From Przewalskia tangutica (Eukaryota; Streptophyta; Magnoliopsida; Solanales; Solanaceae), in the NCBI GenBank assembly GCA_029844215.1, contig JAQGDG010000036.1, positions 1,550,001 through 1,614,000 on the forward strand: a stretch of DNA of 64,000 nucleotides. The letters run 5' to 3'. The notes beneath the pieces are model-generated. The model was given only the letters and a program-made list of their open reading frames with translations. It had not been told where the DNA came from and did no database searches. A program made the position numbers and the translations under genes. Below, in pieces: positions 22,631 through 32,225 of this stretch. Each line of letters opens with the position of its first letter. Position 1 is the stretch's first letter.

Positions 22631-22655
22631 TATGACGGGGCCCTGTCCCGTCATA
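22631..22655 (+). promoter_or_regulatory. conserved GC hairpin in the B 5' LTR
   Basis: A perfect 9-bp stem, TATGACGGG with CCCGTCATA, around loop GCCCTGT. It lies 226 bp before the LTR end. The copy at 43812-43836 is identical. Confidence 0.7.
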
Positions 22656-22881
22656 GTGTCTACGCCTTCTTAGAGGTCTGTAGTCCTATTGTAATGTTGG
22701 GATATAACTGTTCACTTTTGGGTATCTATATATATGCTGAAAGGCAACTTTCTTTGAGCAGACTGTTCTTACTCTTTATGGTTTCATGTCGTTGTTTTAT
22801 ATTCCGCTGATTACTCTGATGTATGTCTACTTGGGTGTCCGGGTAAGGCACCAGTCACGGGCCCGGGAACGGGTCGTGACA

Positions 22882-23090
22882 AAAGTGGTATCAGAATAGT
22901 TAATCCTCGGAAAGCGTCTACAGACCGTGTCTAGTAGAGTCTTGATTATCGGTGTGTTGTGCACCACATCTATAATCAGGAGGCTGCAGGACATTTTAGG
23001 ATTGGTTTCCATTCTTCTCACTCTGAGATCGTGCCTTAGAGCTGTGTTATAGGTTGGACCCCTCTGACGAATTTATTTTTCTTACCAGTT
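22882..23090 (+). other. 5' leader of element B with primer binding site
   Basis: The primer binding site at 22886-22897 reads TGGTATCAGAAT, ten of twelve bases of the initiator-Met site. The leader continues without coding capacity to the gag start at 23091. Confidence 0.9.
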
Positions 23091-24270
23091 ATGCCTCCAC
23101 GTAAGGCAACCCGGGCCCAGAAGGGCAAGGCAGCCGAAGGAGCTGCTAGTAGTACATAGAGGGTCACGAGGGCCCAGGCCCAACATGTACCCGAGGTGAT
23201 ACCCCAGACGGGGAGTTCCACGACATCACCGGCCCCAGCAGAGTTTAGAGTTGCAGCAGAGGCTACTGAGGCCACGGCACCTGAGCCTCCAGCACCACAG
23301 CCTGGAGCAGAGGAGATGGGTTACAAGGAGATGGCCCAAGTGTTAGCCAGAGTCGTAGCGAGGCACGAGAATAGGCTGGATGCAGCAGTTCCAGCTCCAG
23401 TAGTACCCGTGGTTCACCCGAGGTCGGATAGTTTGAGACTTCGGGACTTTCTGAGTTGTGGCCCGCCAGAGTTCTATGGGTCGAGGCCTGAGGATGATCC
23501 GCAGGAGTTCATCCGGCAGTTACAGCGGATCATGAGAGTGATCAAGGCTTTGGAGACCGAGTCAGTGGTCTTAGGTTCACATCGGCTGCGTGATACTGCA
23601 GTCGACTAGTTTGATTCATGGGAGCTGTCCCGGGGGGAGCAGGCGCCTCCAGCTGTTTGGGACGAGTTCTCAGAGGCATTTCTCGCTCACTTCTTGCCTC
23701 CGCAGATGAGGAGGGAACGGGCCGATAGGTTTTTGACGCTAAGACAGAGAGGGCGCACAGTTCGGGAGTACAACGTGGAGTTCGACTCGTTGGCTCGGTA
23801 TGTCCCCGCGTTAGTGGCAGATATGGAAGACCGAGTTCACCGCTACGTCACAGGGCTTGATGAATACTTGGCAGAGTCTTGTTCAGGTGTAGCTCTTCAG
23901 CCGGGCATGGACATTGCCCGCATGCAGGCTCATGCACTTGGGTGTGAGGAGCGTAGAGGCCGACGGGTTGACAGATATCAGCAGAAGAAGGCTAGGACGA
24001 CAGGGTCTTTTGGTAGATCTCGGGGTGGAAGATCTCAGCAGCGGACTAGATTTGCACCTCAGCCAGCTCAGAGCACTCCTACACGGCCTTCAGGCGGGCG
24101 GGTATTCGGGCGGTCGGGGCCCCATTGGACTTCGGGGTAGCAAAGGTGCTAACCGATCGAGACCACCTCCCTCTCAGTGTGGCCGATGCGGTAGATCCCA
24201 TTACGGGAGTTGTGGTCCTACTCCAGGAGTTTGTTTCACTTGCGGCCAGCCGGGTCATTTGCGGTATCAG
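23091..24270 (+). pseudogene. gag region of element B
   Basis: This is the N-terminal part of the gag-pol polyprotein, the structural protein of the particle. The start at 23091 (MPPRKATRAQKGKAAEGAAS) is shared by all copies. A Pro/Ala-rich segment follows, then MGYKEMAQVLARVVARHE, LRLRDFLSCGPPEFYGS and the capsid core (QEFIRQLQRIMRVIKAL, FSEAFLAHFLPPQMRRERAD, GRTVREYNVEFDSLARYVPA, HRYVTGLDEYLAESC). The zinc-knuckle region at 24174-24270 has CGRCGRSHYGSC and CFTCGQPGHLR, but the last cysteine of the second knuckle is lost. Codon 23 is TAG where the A gag has CAG, and a TAG replaces TGG at 23607-23609. A frameshift near 24120-24140 separates it from the next part. It is recent but disabled. 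Confidence 0.92.
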
Positions 24271-24974
24271 GCCAAGGCGCGCGAGATGGTAGGGTCCAGC
24301 CTACAGGGTCTTTTGCTGGGTCTTCATCTCCTACAGTTACTCGCCCCGGAGGGCAGGGTGCTCATGGGCCAGCAGGTCGTGGTAGAGGTCGAGGCAGGGG
24401 TGCTAGTTCCAGCGGTCCTCAGAACCGCATTTATGCCATGTCCAGCCGCCACGACCAGGAGGCGTCACCGGATGTTATCACAAGTACTTTATCAGTTTCT
24501 TGTTGCGATGTATATGTCTTGATAGATCCAGGTTCTACCTTGTCCTATATATCTCCCCTTATTGTTAGTAGGATAGGGATAGAGCCTGAGTTCATAGACC
24601 CTTTTGAGGTAGCTACGCCAGTAGGGGATTCGGTGGTAGCTGAGTGGGTATATAGGGCTTGCCCAGTGACTATATGCAGTCGTCAGACTCTAGCCGACTT
24701 GATAGAGTTAGATATGACCGATTTTGATGTGATCATTGATATGGATTGGTTAGCTTCTTGCTACGCCAATGTAGACTGTAGGAAGCGGTTGGTACAGTTC
24801 CGATTTCTGAGCGGTTGCTCGAGTGGGAGAGAACACTTTGTCGCCGGCGGTAAGTTTATTTCTTACCTCAAGGCCGTGAAGATGGTTCGGAAGGGTATAT
24901 CTACCATCTCGTTCGTATTTGATACGTAGCGCGACACGGACCTTGATCGGTTCGATGGTCGAGAGTTTCCAGAT
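24271..24974 (+). pseudogene. aspartic protease region of element B
   Basis: This part of the polyprotein would cut Gag-Pol into mature proteins. The active-site triad sits in VLIDPGSTLSYISP at 24516-24557, the DxGS/T form usual for plant chromoviruses. Downstream come IGIEPEFIDPFEVATPVGDS, DLIELDMTDFDVIIDMDWLA and CRKRLVQFRF, all typical of the family. The frame closes at a TAG near 24927, in the linker to RT, where element D reads through. The linker continues out of frame to about 24974. The domain itself is nearly complete. Confidence 0.9.
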
Positions 24975-25835
24975 GTGTTCCCAGACGACCTCCCGGGTAT
25001 CCCTCCTGAGAGGGAGATAGAGTTTTGCATTGATATGCTGCCTGATACTCGACCTATATCCATTCCACCATACAGAATGGCACCTGCCGAGTTGAGAGAG
25101 TTGAAGGACCAGCTGAGAGATTTGCTGGAGAAGGGCTTCATCAGACCTAGTGTTTCTCCCTGGGGAGCGCCGGTATTGTTCGTGAAGAAGAAGGATGGGA
25201 CGCTGCGTATGTGTGTTGATTACAGGCAGCTGAACAAGGTGACTATTAAACGAATACCCGCTTCCGGGATTGACCACTTGTTCGACCAGTTGCAGGGCGC
25301 GAGGTGTTTTTCCAAGATAGACCTACGATCTGGTTACCATCAGGTGCGAGTTAGGGATTCGGATGTCCCTAGGACTGCATTGCGGACCCGGTATGGGCAC
25401 TATGAGTTCAGGGTCATGTCTTTCGCCTTGACCAATGCCCCGACGGTATTTATAGATTTGATGAACTGAGTGTTCAAACCATTTTTGGATGAGTTTGTGA
25501 TAGTATTCATAGATGACATCTTGATTTATTCTCGCTCAGAGTGGGAGCATGCGGAGCATTTGAAGACGGTGCTGAGAGTTCTTCGAGACCAACAGTTGTA
25601 TGCCAAGTTTTCGAAGTGCAAGTTTTGGTTATCTTCGGTGGCGTTCTTAGGGCACATTGTCGGGGCCGATGGTATTCGGGTGGATACGACAAAGATCGAG
25701 GCAGTCAAGAGTTGGCCTAGACCTACTACCCCGACAGAGGTACGCAGCTTTTTGGGCCTTGCGGTTTACTACCGAAGGTTTGTGGAGAAGTTTGCTTCTA
25801 TTTCAGCACCTTTGACCGTGACTCGTAGCGGCTAA
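24975..25835 (+). pseudogene. reverse transcriptase region of element B
   Basis: This is the RNA-dependent DNA polymerase of the element. It reads MFPDDLPGIPPEREIEF, PPYRMAPAELRELKDQL, GFIRPSVSPWGAPVLFVKKK, RMCVDYRQLNKVT, FSKIDLRSGYHQVRV and, at 25507-25521, the catalytic FIDDI box. The thumb/connection follows (AFLGHIVGADGIRVDTTKIE, SWPRPTTPTEVRSFLGL, YYRRFVEKFASISAPLT). One in-frame stop (TGA at 25467-25469, where element D has a CG-starting codon) interrupts it, and a frameshift near 25820 ends it. All catalytic aspartates are present. Confidence 0.95.
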
Positions 25836-26462
25836 GTTTCAGTGGACGGATGCTTGCGAGAAGGGCTTCCAGTTACGAAAGGAGAAGTTGACGACCGCCC
25901 CAGTTCTTACTCTGCCTGAGGGTCCAGACAGCTATGTGGTTTATTGTGATGCATCAGGATTGGATGTGTTGATGCAGCAGGGCAAGGTTATAGCTTACGC
26001 ATCTCGACAGCTCAATAAGCATGAGAAGAACTACCCCACACATGACTTAGAGTTGGCAGCAGTGATTCACGCCTTGAAGATCTGGAGACATTATTTGTAT
26101 GGAGTTCACGTGGACATTTACACAGACCACAAGAGCCTCCAGTATATCTTCACCGCAGGAGTGAACTTGCGGCGAGACGGTGGTTAGAGCTATTCAAGGA
26201 TTATGATGTCGATATCCTATACCACCTAGGGAAGGCCAATGTAGTGGCAGATGCCCTTAGTCGTAGGTCGATGGGTAGTCTATCAGATGTGCAGCCAGAT
26301 AGGAGAGGCATGGTCTGCGAGATACATCAGCTAGCGAGCCTTGGAGTCCGATTGATTGATTCTGATAGTAGCGGGGTTCGGGTTCGAGAGGTTGCCGAGT
26401 TTTCCATCATCGAGTAGGTGAAGAGGCGACAGTATGAGGATCCGATTATGACACGGTATCGT
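25836..26462 (+). pseudogene. RNase H region of element B, cut by element H
   Basis: RNase H removes the RNA strand during reverse transcription. Readable parts are VLTLPEGPDSYVVYCDASG, VIAYASRQLNKHEKNYPTHD, LELAAVIHALKIWRHYLYG and IYTDHKSLQYIF, with the catalytic D, E and D. Compared with element D a four-codon in-frame deletion follows CDASG. A frameshift near 26165 leads to RWLELFKDYDVDILYHLGKA and DALSRR. A stop (TAG near 26415) lies in the linker. At 26463 the sequence enters the left copy of the H target duplication. The integrase resumes at 39224. Confidence 0.92.
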
Positions 26463-28334
26463 GATATCGCCACGACCTGCTCGGGCGATGGATCGTGCCT
26501 TACCCGCACCCAAATAGTCATACATCGAGAAATCGGAATATAAAACAACCAAGATATGAAACAAGATAAATAAGACACGCTTTAGGAAAAAGTTGCCTTT
26601 CGGCATATATGTATATAAGTACCCCAAAATGAACGATTCATCCCAACCTTACAACAGTCTACAGACTCTAAGAGTTTAAAACAACAATGGCGGGGACAGG
26701 GCCCCGCCATACCCCTGAATGCAAATATCTATAACGACAGGGGACCATACCAAAATGCTAAGACTCCGGAGAAACGGAGCTTTCCCAACGCTGAAACGGT
26801 GATCCTAAGAACGGGGATCAACAGTAGGAGTACCTTACTGCGGCATGAACGCGCCGAAGGAGGTCGATCTGGTACCAAGTATGTAAACGAAAATACGTAA
26901 ATGAAATCATAGTAGTCTATATAAAGCGGGAGACATGTATGATAACCAAAACTACAATTCACAATAAATAAGCGGCCATGTCAAGTCGTGGACTCACGCC
27001 TCAAAGTCATCATAAAACCGTAAGGTTAAGTACGAGGGCATAGCCGACTACTAAAACCCACAGTACAACAAGGTCGTAAACTGTATCATGAGATCTGTCT
27101 AGACCGTCACATGATCAAAGCTGGCCACTCGCCCGCAGTATCTAATGTGCGCGTCTAGCCCTGGAACTTCCCGTAGCTCCGCATGGGCCACTCCAATGGC
27201 CCGCATGAGGTATTCCCCGCATCGAGGGTAGCTACTCCCCGGCAGCGTCCTGGACTCGCCGTCCGCATGGCCACAAAGACCGCATGACCACAAGGGCCGC
27301 ATACTAACCTGGAACTCCCGTAGTTCCGCATAGGCCATACAGACCTGCATAAGGTATTCTCGAATCATAGGTCACTAGACCCGCCTGAGTCTACCCCGCA
27401 TCGGAGGGCAGCTTAACCCCCGGAATCATGAGTGATATAATATCAACATGACAGCTTATCGTTAAACAACCTAAGCACAACAAGGGAAAACCCCTTTACA
27501 CAAACATCACAAGATACTAACTCACGTAGCATCCTAACATGTTTACTTATCAAGTCAACAAGAAAGTATTACAAGACTATCACAAATCAATACAATCAAG
27601 TTATTCACACAAGGTACTTTCTACATTATGTTAACAAGTTCGGGTTTTTAGCCCCAAAGTACTTCATGTATTACTCTTTTAAAAGATCCGTTTCTTTCAC
27701 AAAAGTCACACAATACCCGTAGTATAAAAATAGAGTGATTATCTTTTGAAGTAAATCAGAACACTTCTCTTTGTAAAATCAAGTAACAACATTCTTTTCC
27801 CAACGCTCAAGTTTGCCTAATTTCAATTACTCAAGTTTCTCATTTTCGAAAGGTTTCGTAGTTCATAGTTTTAATCCTTTAAAACAATTTGAGAAACATA
27901 TACCTTATGTGTGAGTAGGTTATTATTGTTCATAACAATCTTATTACAGCAGCCATGATCTAGGAAATGTAATATCATTTTGTCTCATCTTAGCTCCTAT
28001 GCAGATGGAAGTTTCTACTGGTTTTAATAATACTTTATTAGTCAAAACATTTCCCTTTTTATCGTCTTTGTGGTTTGTTCGACATTCATTACGATCGGTA
28101 AACATCATTCCTTTTGAAAACCAAAAATACTATTTACTCACGAATGAGGTTTCACACTTTTTCACATTAGTATAATTAAGTCAAGTCTCTTATTTTCTTA
28201 AATCATTCTTTTTATCACTCTTAAGCCGTTATACCTAACTTCCCATAAAGCTAGTATAACTCTTAAGCTTTTAAAACCAAGTGTTACTCTTAAAAAGGTT
28301 TCTTAATTCTTTTGAACTACTTCGGATCCTTTTT

Positions 28335-28519
28335 ATTCAGGCTTAAGTCAGAAGACATTGCCGTAATTATTATTCAGGCTTAAGTCCGAAGACATTGCCG
28401 TAATTATTATTCAGGCTTAAGTCCGAAGACATTGCCGTAATTATTATTCAGGCTTAAGTCCGAAGACATTGCCGTAATTATTATTCGTGCTTAAGTCCAA
28501 GACATTGCGTAATTATTAT
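28335..28519 (-). repeat. 37-bp tandem repeat, five copies, H 3' LTR
   Basis: Copies start at 28335, 28372, 28409, 28446 and 28483 and contain TTCAGGCTTAAGTCCGAAG. The partner LTR has five copies from 37601. There are no spacers between copies. Confidence 0.9.
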
Positions 28520-29285
28520 TCGTTAACACACGTATGTCTACCGTACTATATACATATTCTTTAAAATATCATGCTCAAGAGGATAGAAAGAATCACATAC
28601 CTTCTCGGCGAAATCCACCTGCCAAGTTGAATATGTCGTGCGCAGAGAATCGACCTATAACAGTCAAATACGTCTATCAACGTCTAGACTGTACTGTACA
28701 AAGCTCTAAGCAGAGGGTTCGTTATTCTATGGACATTTGGGCAGCACTTCCCTACCCGGTGAGCTACTCAAGTCTCATCGTGAAAACAGTCCTATGTAAG
28801 TACAGTTCTATTATTCCTCTTTTAAACCCTTCTACTGTGATATCAGTTCAATTCTATTCTTAATATCCTTCTAAGTATTTATACTTATTCCTATACTTCT
28901 ACAGTATGTATTTTCTATTTACAAAAGGAGGATAAGGTTATTTACCTCGGTAAGCCCAATAATATCCTAGATAAAAGTCGCGCCTGAGCAAGGTTTAGCT
29001 CCTAAGTTGTGCGCTCCGGTAGCTCCAAGAAAACCTTAGAAGTTCTTCACAACTTCTACTAAGGACTAAGGGATTTGGGCTAGGGTATTTTGGGCATTAT
29101 AACAATACTAGAAGGCAACTTTTCAACCAAGGGAGGGGGGGTAGATTTCGGCTAGGCTAGGGGGGGATAGCCTCGGCTAAGCTTCTCAAAGGGGGTGTTT
29201 GGACGAAAAGGGCTCAAGGGAGAGGAGAGGATTTTCAAGACTTGGAAAGGAATTTGTGGATGAAGAACTCTTCATCTTAAGGGGG

Positions 29286-29293
29286 TATTTATA
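29286..29293 (-). promoter_or_regulatory. TATA box of the H 3' LTR
   Basis: TATAAATA on the minus strand. The partner copy is at 38533-38540 in the 5' LTR of H. Transcripts would run antisense to B. Confidence 0.65.
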
Positions 29294-29641
29294 GGTCAAG
29301 ACTTGGCCAACCAAGGGCCAAGATGATGCCAAGTGCAAGGCAAGTGTAGGGTGAGAATTTAGGCAAGTGTCCTTGGCCAACTTGCACACAAAATATCCTA
29401 CCAACTACATGACAAGGATGGCCATCCATTCGGCCCTATTGCCGTGTAACATCCATCAATGAGAGGGTGACAAGTGTCGCCCTCTCGTTGGTCCAACGTG
29501 TTTCGTCTCTCGGAAAAATCCGCAAAAATTAGAAATGACATAGCCGAAATTTATCCTACGCGAGTTTAGTAAAACGTTTCGTCGAAAAACGACTCTAATC
29601 GGGTGTTGTGCACAAAGTGAAATTCGGCCAAGCCACCTAGG

Positions 29642-29663
29642 GGGGGTGACACGTGTCGCCCTC
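29642..29663 (-). promoter_or_regulatory. second U3 palindrome of H with a CACGTG core
   Basis: GGGGGTGACACGTGTCGCCC on the plus strand contains GACACGTGTC, a perfect palindrome with a G-box-like CACGTG core. It lies 180 bp from the first palindrome (29463-29484). Confidence 0.45.
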
Positions 29664-29985
29664 CTACTCGTCCAAAATATTTCATCTTCCGAAAATATCC
29701 ACAATGGCCAAAATCTCGAAAACAAAGTGGGCCCCACAAAACCGTAAATTTCTCCCGTGGGCCCCACGTGACCATTTCCGAAAATAAAATTCCATAATTC
29801 TCTAATATTCCAAGAAGTCCGAATACCAAATCTGGGAATCCAATTCCCATTAACGAACCTTTTTCCTTCACAAAAACCGGAAACTTTTCCGTGGAAAAAT
29901 CACCTCTTTCTTCCTTTCCATTTTCAATGTCGTATTCTCGTACGTACGTCCTTGCATACATACCCTGGAACTACGGGGTATAACA

Positions 29986-30439
29986 TTCTCCCCTCCTTAG
30001 AAACATTCTTCCCGAATGTTCCTTCTAGGTCTTAAAACAAACAGGCGCCAGTATAGTCCTTACTGCTATACTTACGGAAACAACCATGCCACACCTGGCC
30101 ACAACACAACAAGCGCATATACTTATCTCCAAGTCCACGAGGAATCACCTCAATCACAAAAGCTCGTACTCGAGGTCTAAAAAGATATTCCCTTCGCACC
30201 TACTCTTTACAACGAAATGACCACACCTATGCCTGTAATACATGTTCGCTTCTTCCCTTACTCGTCGTACCCTTCTCGTACACTCGAACTCTTCTCATAA
30301 GTTACCTTGTTTCGCATCGCTTCCCACCGACTGAGCTGCCAATGACCTCTTACGGATAAGTTCCACCCTATCCACGCCTCTTGAACAAGTACGAACCAAC
30401 TATCTCGCACGCTTACATCGAATCGGCCGATCGGCAATC
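29986..30439 (-). other. 3' untranslated end of element H with PPT
   Basis: The complement of 29986-29998 is the polypurine tract (AAGGAGGGGAGAA) directly before the 3' LTR. Next to it, 30002-30020 forms AACATTC/GAATGTT arms around a short loop, the hairpin also seen in B and C. The rest is degenerate and I see no chromodomain in it. Confidence 0.75.
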
Positions 30440-30740
30440 TTACACTAAGCGCTTATAAAAGCTCCAAACGGCGACACGAATCGAAATGGTAGCTATATAA
30501 TACATACTCAACAAGAGGCGAAGAGTCCTTATAGCTACTCGAAATCCAAACACCGCCCGGGTGAATCGACGAGATTCACGAGTTCCTAACCTTGCTCGTA
30601 ACTCTTCCGAAAAGAAACAATGCAACTTGGACTCCCCGGTCAGCCATAAGGTGAAGGTAGGCACCCCGTGCAGCCTTACAACCTTCTTGAAATAATCATC
30701 TCGCAACTTACTACCGAGTACACGGTTTGACTAAAAGATA
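30440..30740 (-). pseudogene. integrase remnant of element H
   Basis: On the minus strand VVRLHGVP is followed by a distorted version of the ISDRGAQFTANFW segment and then RARLGT. This is the part of the integrase core around the second catalytic aspartate. The first aspartate region, the zinc-binding part and the final glutamate are not readable. It shows that part of pol was once present in this element. It lies upstream (in sense) of the PPT region. Confidence 0.6.
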
Positions 30741-31290
30741 AGACGGGTTGACCCCATCGGCCCGACTACTGGTCGAACACATCCACGAACTCGTACAATG
30801 GTTAACTAAACCTGGGCCTAACACCCTCGTGATCCTAACACAAAGCGGGACCACCACAACCGGCCCATCACCAAGCAGCGTGGTCGACCCGCCACGACCT
30901 CAACCCGACCCGGCAACGCGCAAAACACTAGCTCCCCGATCCGGAACAATCTCACCAATCACGTTACGAAAACCTAGCGGTCTTCTAAGCTCAACTACCC
31001 TCTTTCATTTCACATCACTCAGGGATTCATCCCACAAAAATATCTCACGTATACTATGCACCTCGATAAGGGTCAAACACGAAATAATTCTTTTACCAAA
31101 GATGGCCTCGCCTCTATGGTCCCTACGTATATATTCTAAGGCTCACACTTTTTCTATCCCCCAATCTTTCCCGGTTAACTAATCATGATTCCTAATCACA
31201 GTTAACACAATGATATCTGAAAATAACACTTACGATATTCGCTACATATAAATCTCTAAAGGGTTAAGGATATACACAGATCTACGCGGC
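30741..31290 (-). other. degenerate internal region of element H
   Basis: This stretch lies between gag and the integrase remnant, where protease, RT and RNase H would be expected. No motif of these domains is readable on either strand. A 144-codon open frame on the plus strand has low-complexity content and no support as a gene. Confidence 0.5.
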
Positions 31291-32205
31291 ACTTCCCTAG
31301 GTCGTTCTAATCAATCCATACTGCTGGGCGCATTTGGGAAGGTGATGAACTATCCACCGATCCCGGAAATGAGTCCCTACATCCCCGCCAACTCGGTTGG
31401 ACAATCTCTCATAAAATGGCCTGCTGCCGCAAACATAACAAGCTACCGCGAAGCACGACACTCCCAAAATGACATCGACCCACAGCGGCGCGAGGTGGGG
31501 TGGCCTCCTCGCTAACACCCTTCCTCTCCGCACTTGAATCGCATCGATCGGTAGGTGAGTCTTCCTACTTGCATCCTTCCTCATAGAACATTCTCTCGCC
31601 ATATGGCCTGCGGCCGCCAAAAAAACAAGCACCAGATAAAAAGCGGCACTTCCGGGATGACGCTGCCACACGTGAACACGAGGAAAAAGCGAACCTGTGG
31701 AGGACACTCTGCATCGGCGGAGGCGCATGTCTGTCTGCTGAGGCGGTTCGCCTCGAGAGTTACCAAATGATCCTACCAATCGGGCCTCTTCTGTGATCTT
31801 GTTTAATCACCGATCTCTCTACCTCTCTCGGCCACAGACATAATCCTGAACGCAAGCCTGGTTTGTTCTGGCAAGAGCTACTTCTCACAACCCTTCTTTA
31901 GATAAACATCAATATCCTTGGTATACGGTACATAAAATACTCTCGGTGCAAGTCCGCTAGTGCGTGGTCGTCTCCTTCCAATCCATATTTTCTCGCTCCA
32001 AGTCATGGGCGAAAGTCCGGATGTCATGGCGCGGTGGAAGTGTTGCCCGTGCCAAACTCTGCTTCTTGGCGACATCACGAACTCCCGCATGAAGCATCAC
32101 CCCAGGTGATGATTGGGCCTGTGCCCTTCTAACTCTCTGAACTCCACTCGCAGCTCCCTCGGCTGCCTTGCCCTTCTGGGCCCGAGTTGCCTGGCGTGGA
32201 GGCAT
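31291..32205 (-). pseudogene. gag of element H, internally deleted
   Basis: It starts at 32205 (MPPRQATRAQKGKAAEGAAS). The middle matches the I gag, including the deletion junction near 31927-31980, so the capsid core is missing. Two zinc-knuckle segments are readable in shifted frames: GHMARECS near 31600 and a CYVCG...GHFMRDC type near 31410-31440. Many small indels relative to I disturb the frame, often at CAG/CTG triplets. The protein cannot be made as it stands. Confidence 0.85.
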
Positions 32206-32225
32206 AACTGGTAAAGGAAAGGAAT

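Larger units (their letters stand above)
19586..22881 (+). repeat. 5' LTR of element B
   Basis: It runs from TGTTATGCCCCGTAG to GGGTCGTGACA and is almost the same as the 3' LTR at 40765. A by-eye pass over the first 1.1 kb finds roughly fifteen to twenty substitutions. It has a CCAAT word and U3 palindrome at 19771-19788, a TATA box at 20008-20015, GAGGTAA at 20436-20442, six copies of a 68-bp unit from 20765 and a hairpin at 22631-22655. Confidence 0.95.
26468..29985 (-). repeat. 3' LTR of element H
   Basis: It is 3518 bp, bounded on the right by GGGGTATAACA (complement of the TGTTATACCCC start) next to the PPT, and on the left by CGCCACGACC, a degraded TGTCACGACC. It has a TATA box on the minus strand at 29286-29293, U3 palindromes at 29463-29484 and 29642-29663, a 37-bp tandem array at 28335-28519 and a hairpin at 26686-26711. 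Confidence 0.9.

Noticed and set aside
23914..24522. 202-codon frame overlapping the B gag
   Set aside because: It is a shifted reading of the gag nucleocapsid and protease linker; the zinc knuckles lie partly in it only because of the frameshift.
24975..25835. Integrated pararetrovirus (caulimovirid) as source of the RT
   Set aside because: LTRs, target duplications, primer site, PPT, integrase and a chromodomain tail identify a Ty3/gypsy chromovirus. No movement or coat protein is seen.
28335..28519. Possible CRISPR-like array of 37-bp repeats
   Set aside because: The copies are directly adjacent with no spacers, lie in an LTR and have an equal partner array at 37601. It is a plain tandem repeat.
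30748..31182. 144-codon plus-strand frame as a gene
   Set aside because: It is antisense to the internal region of H, has low-complexity content and no motif.
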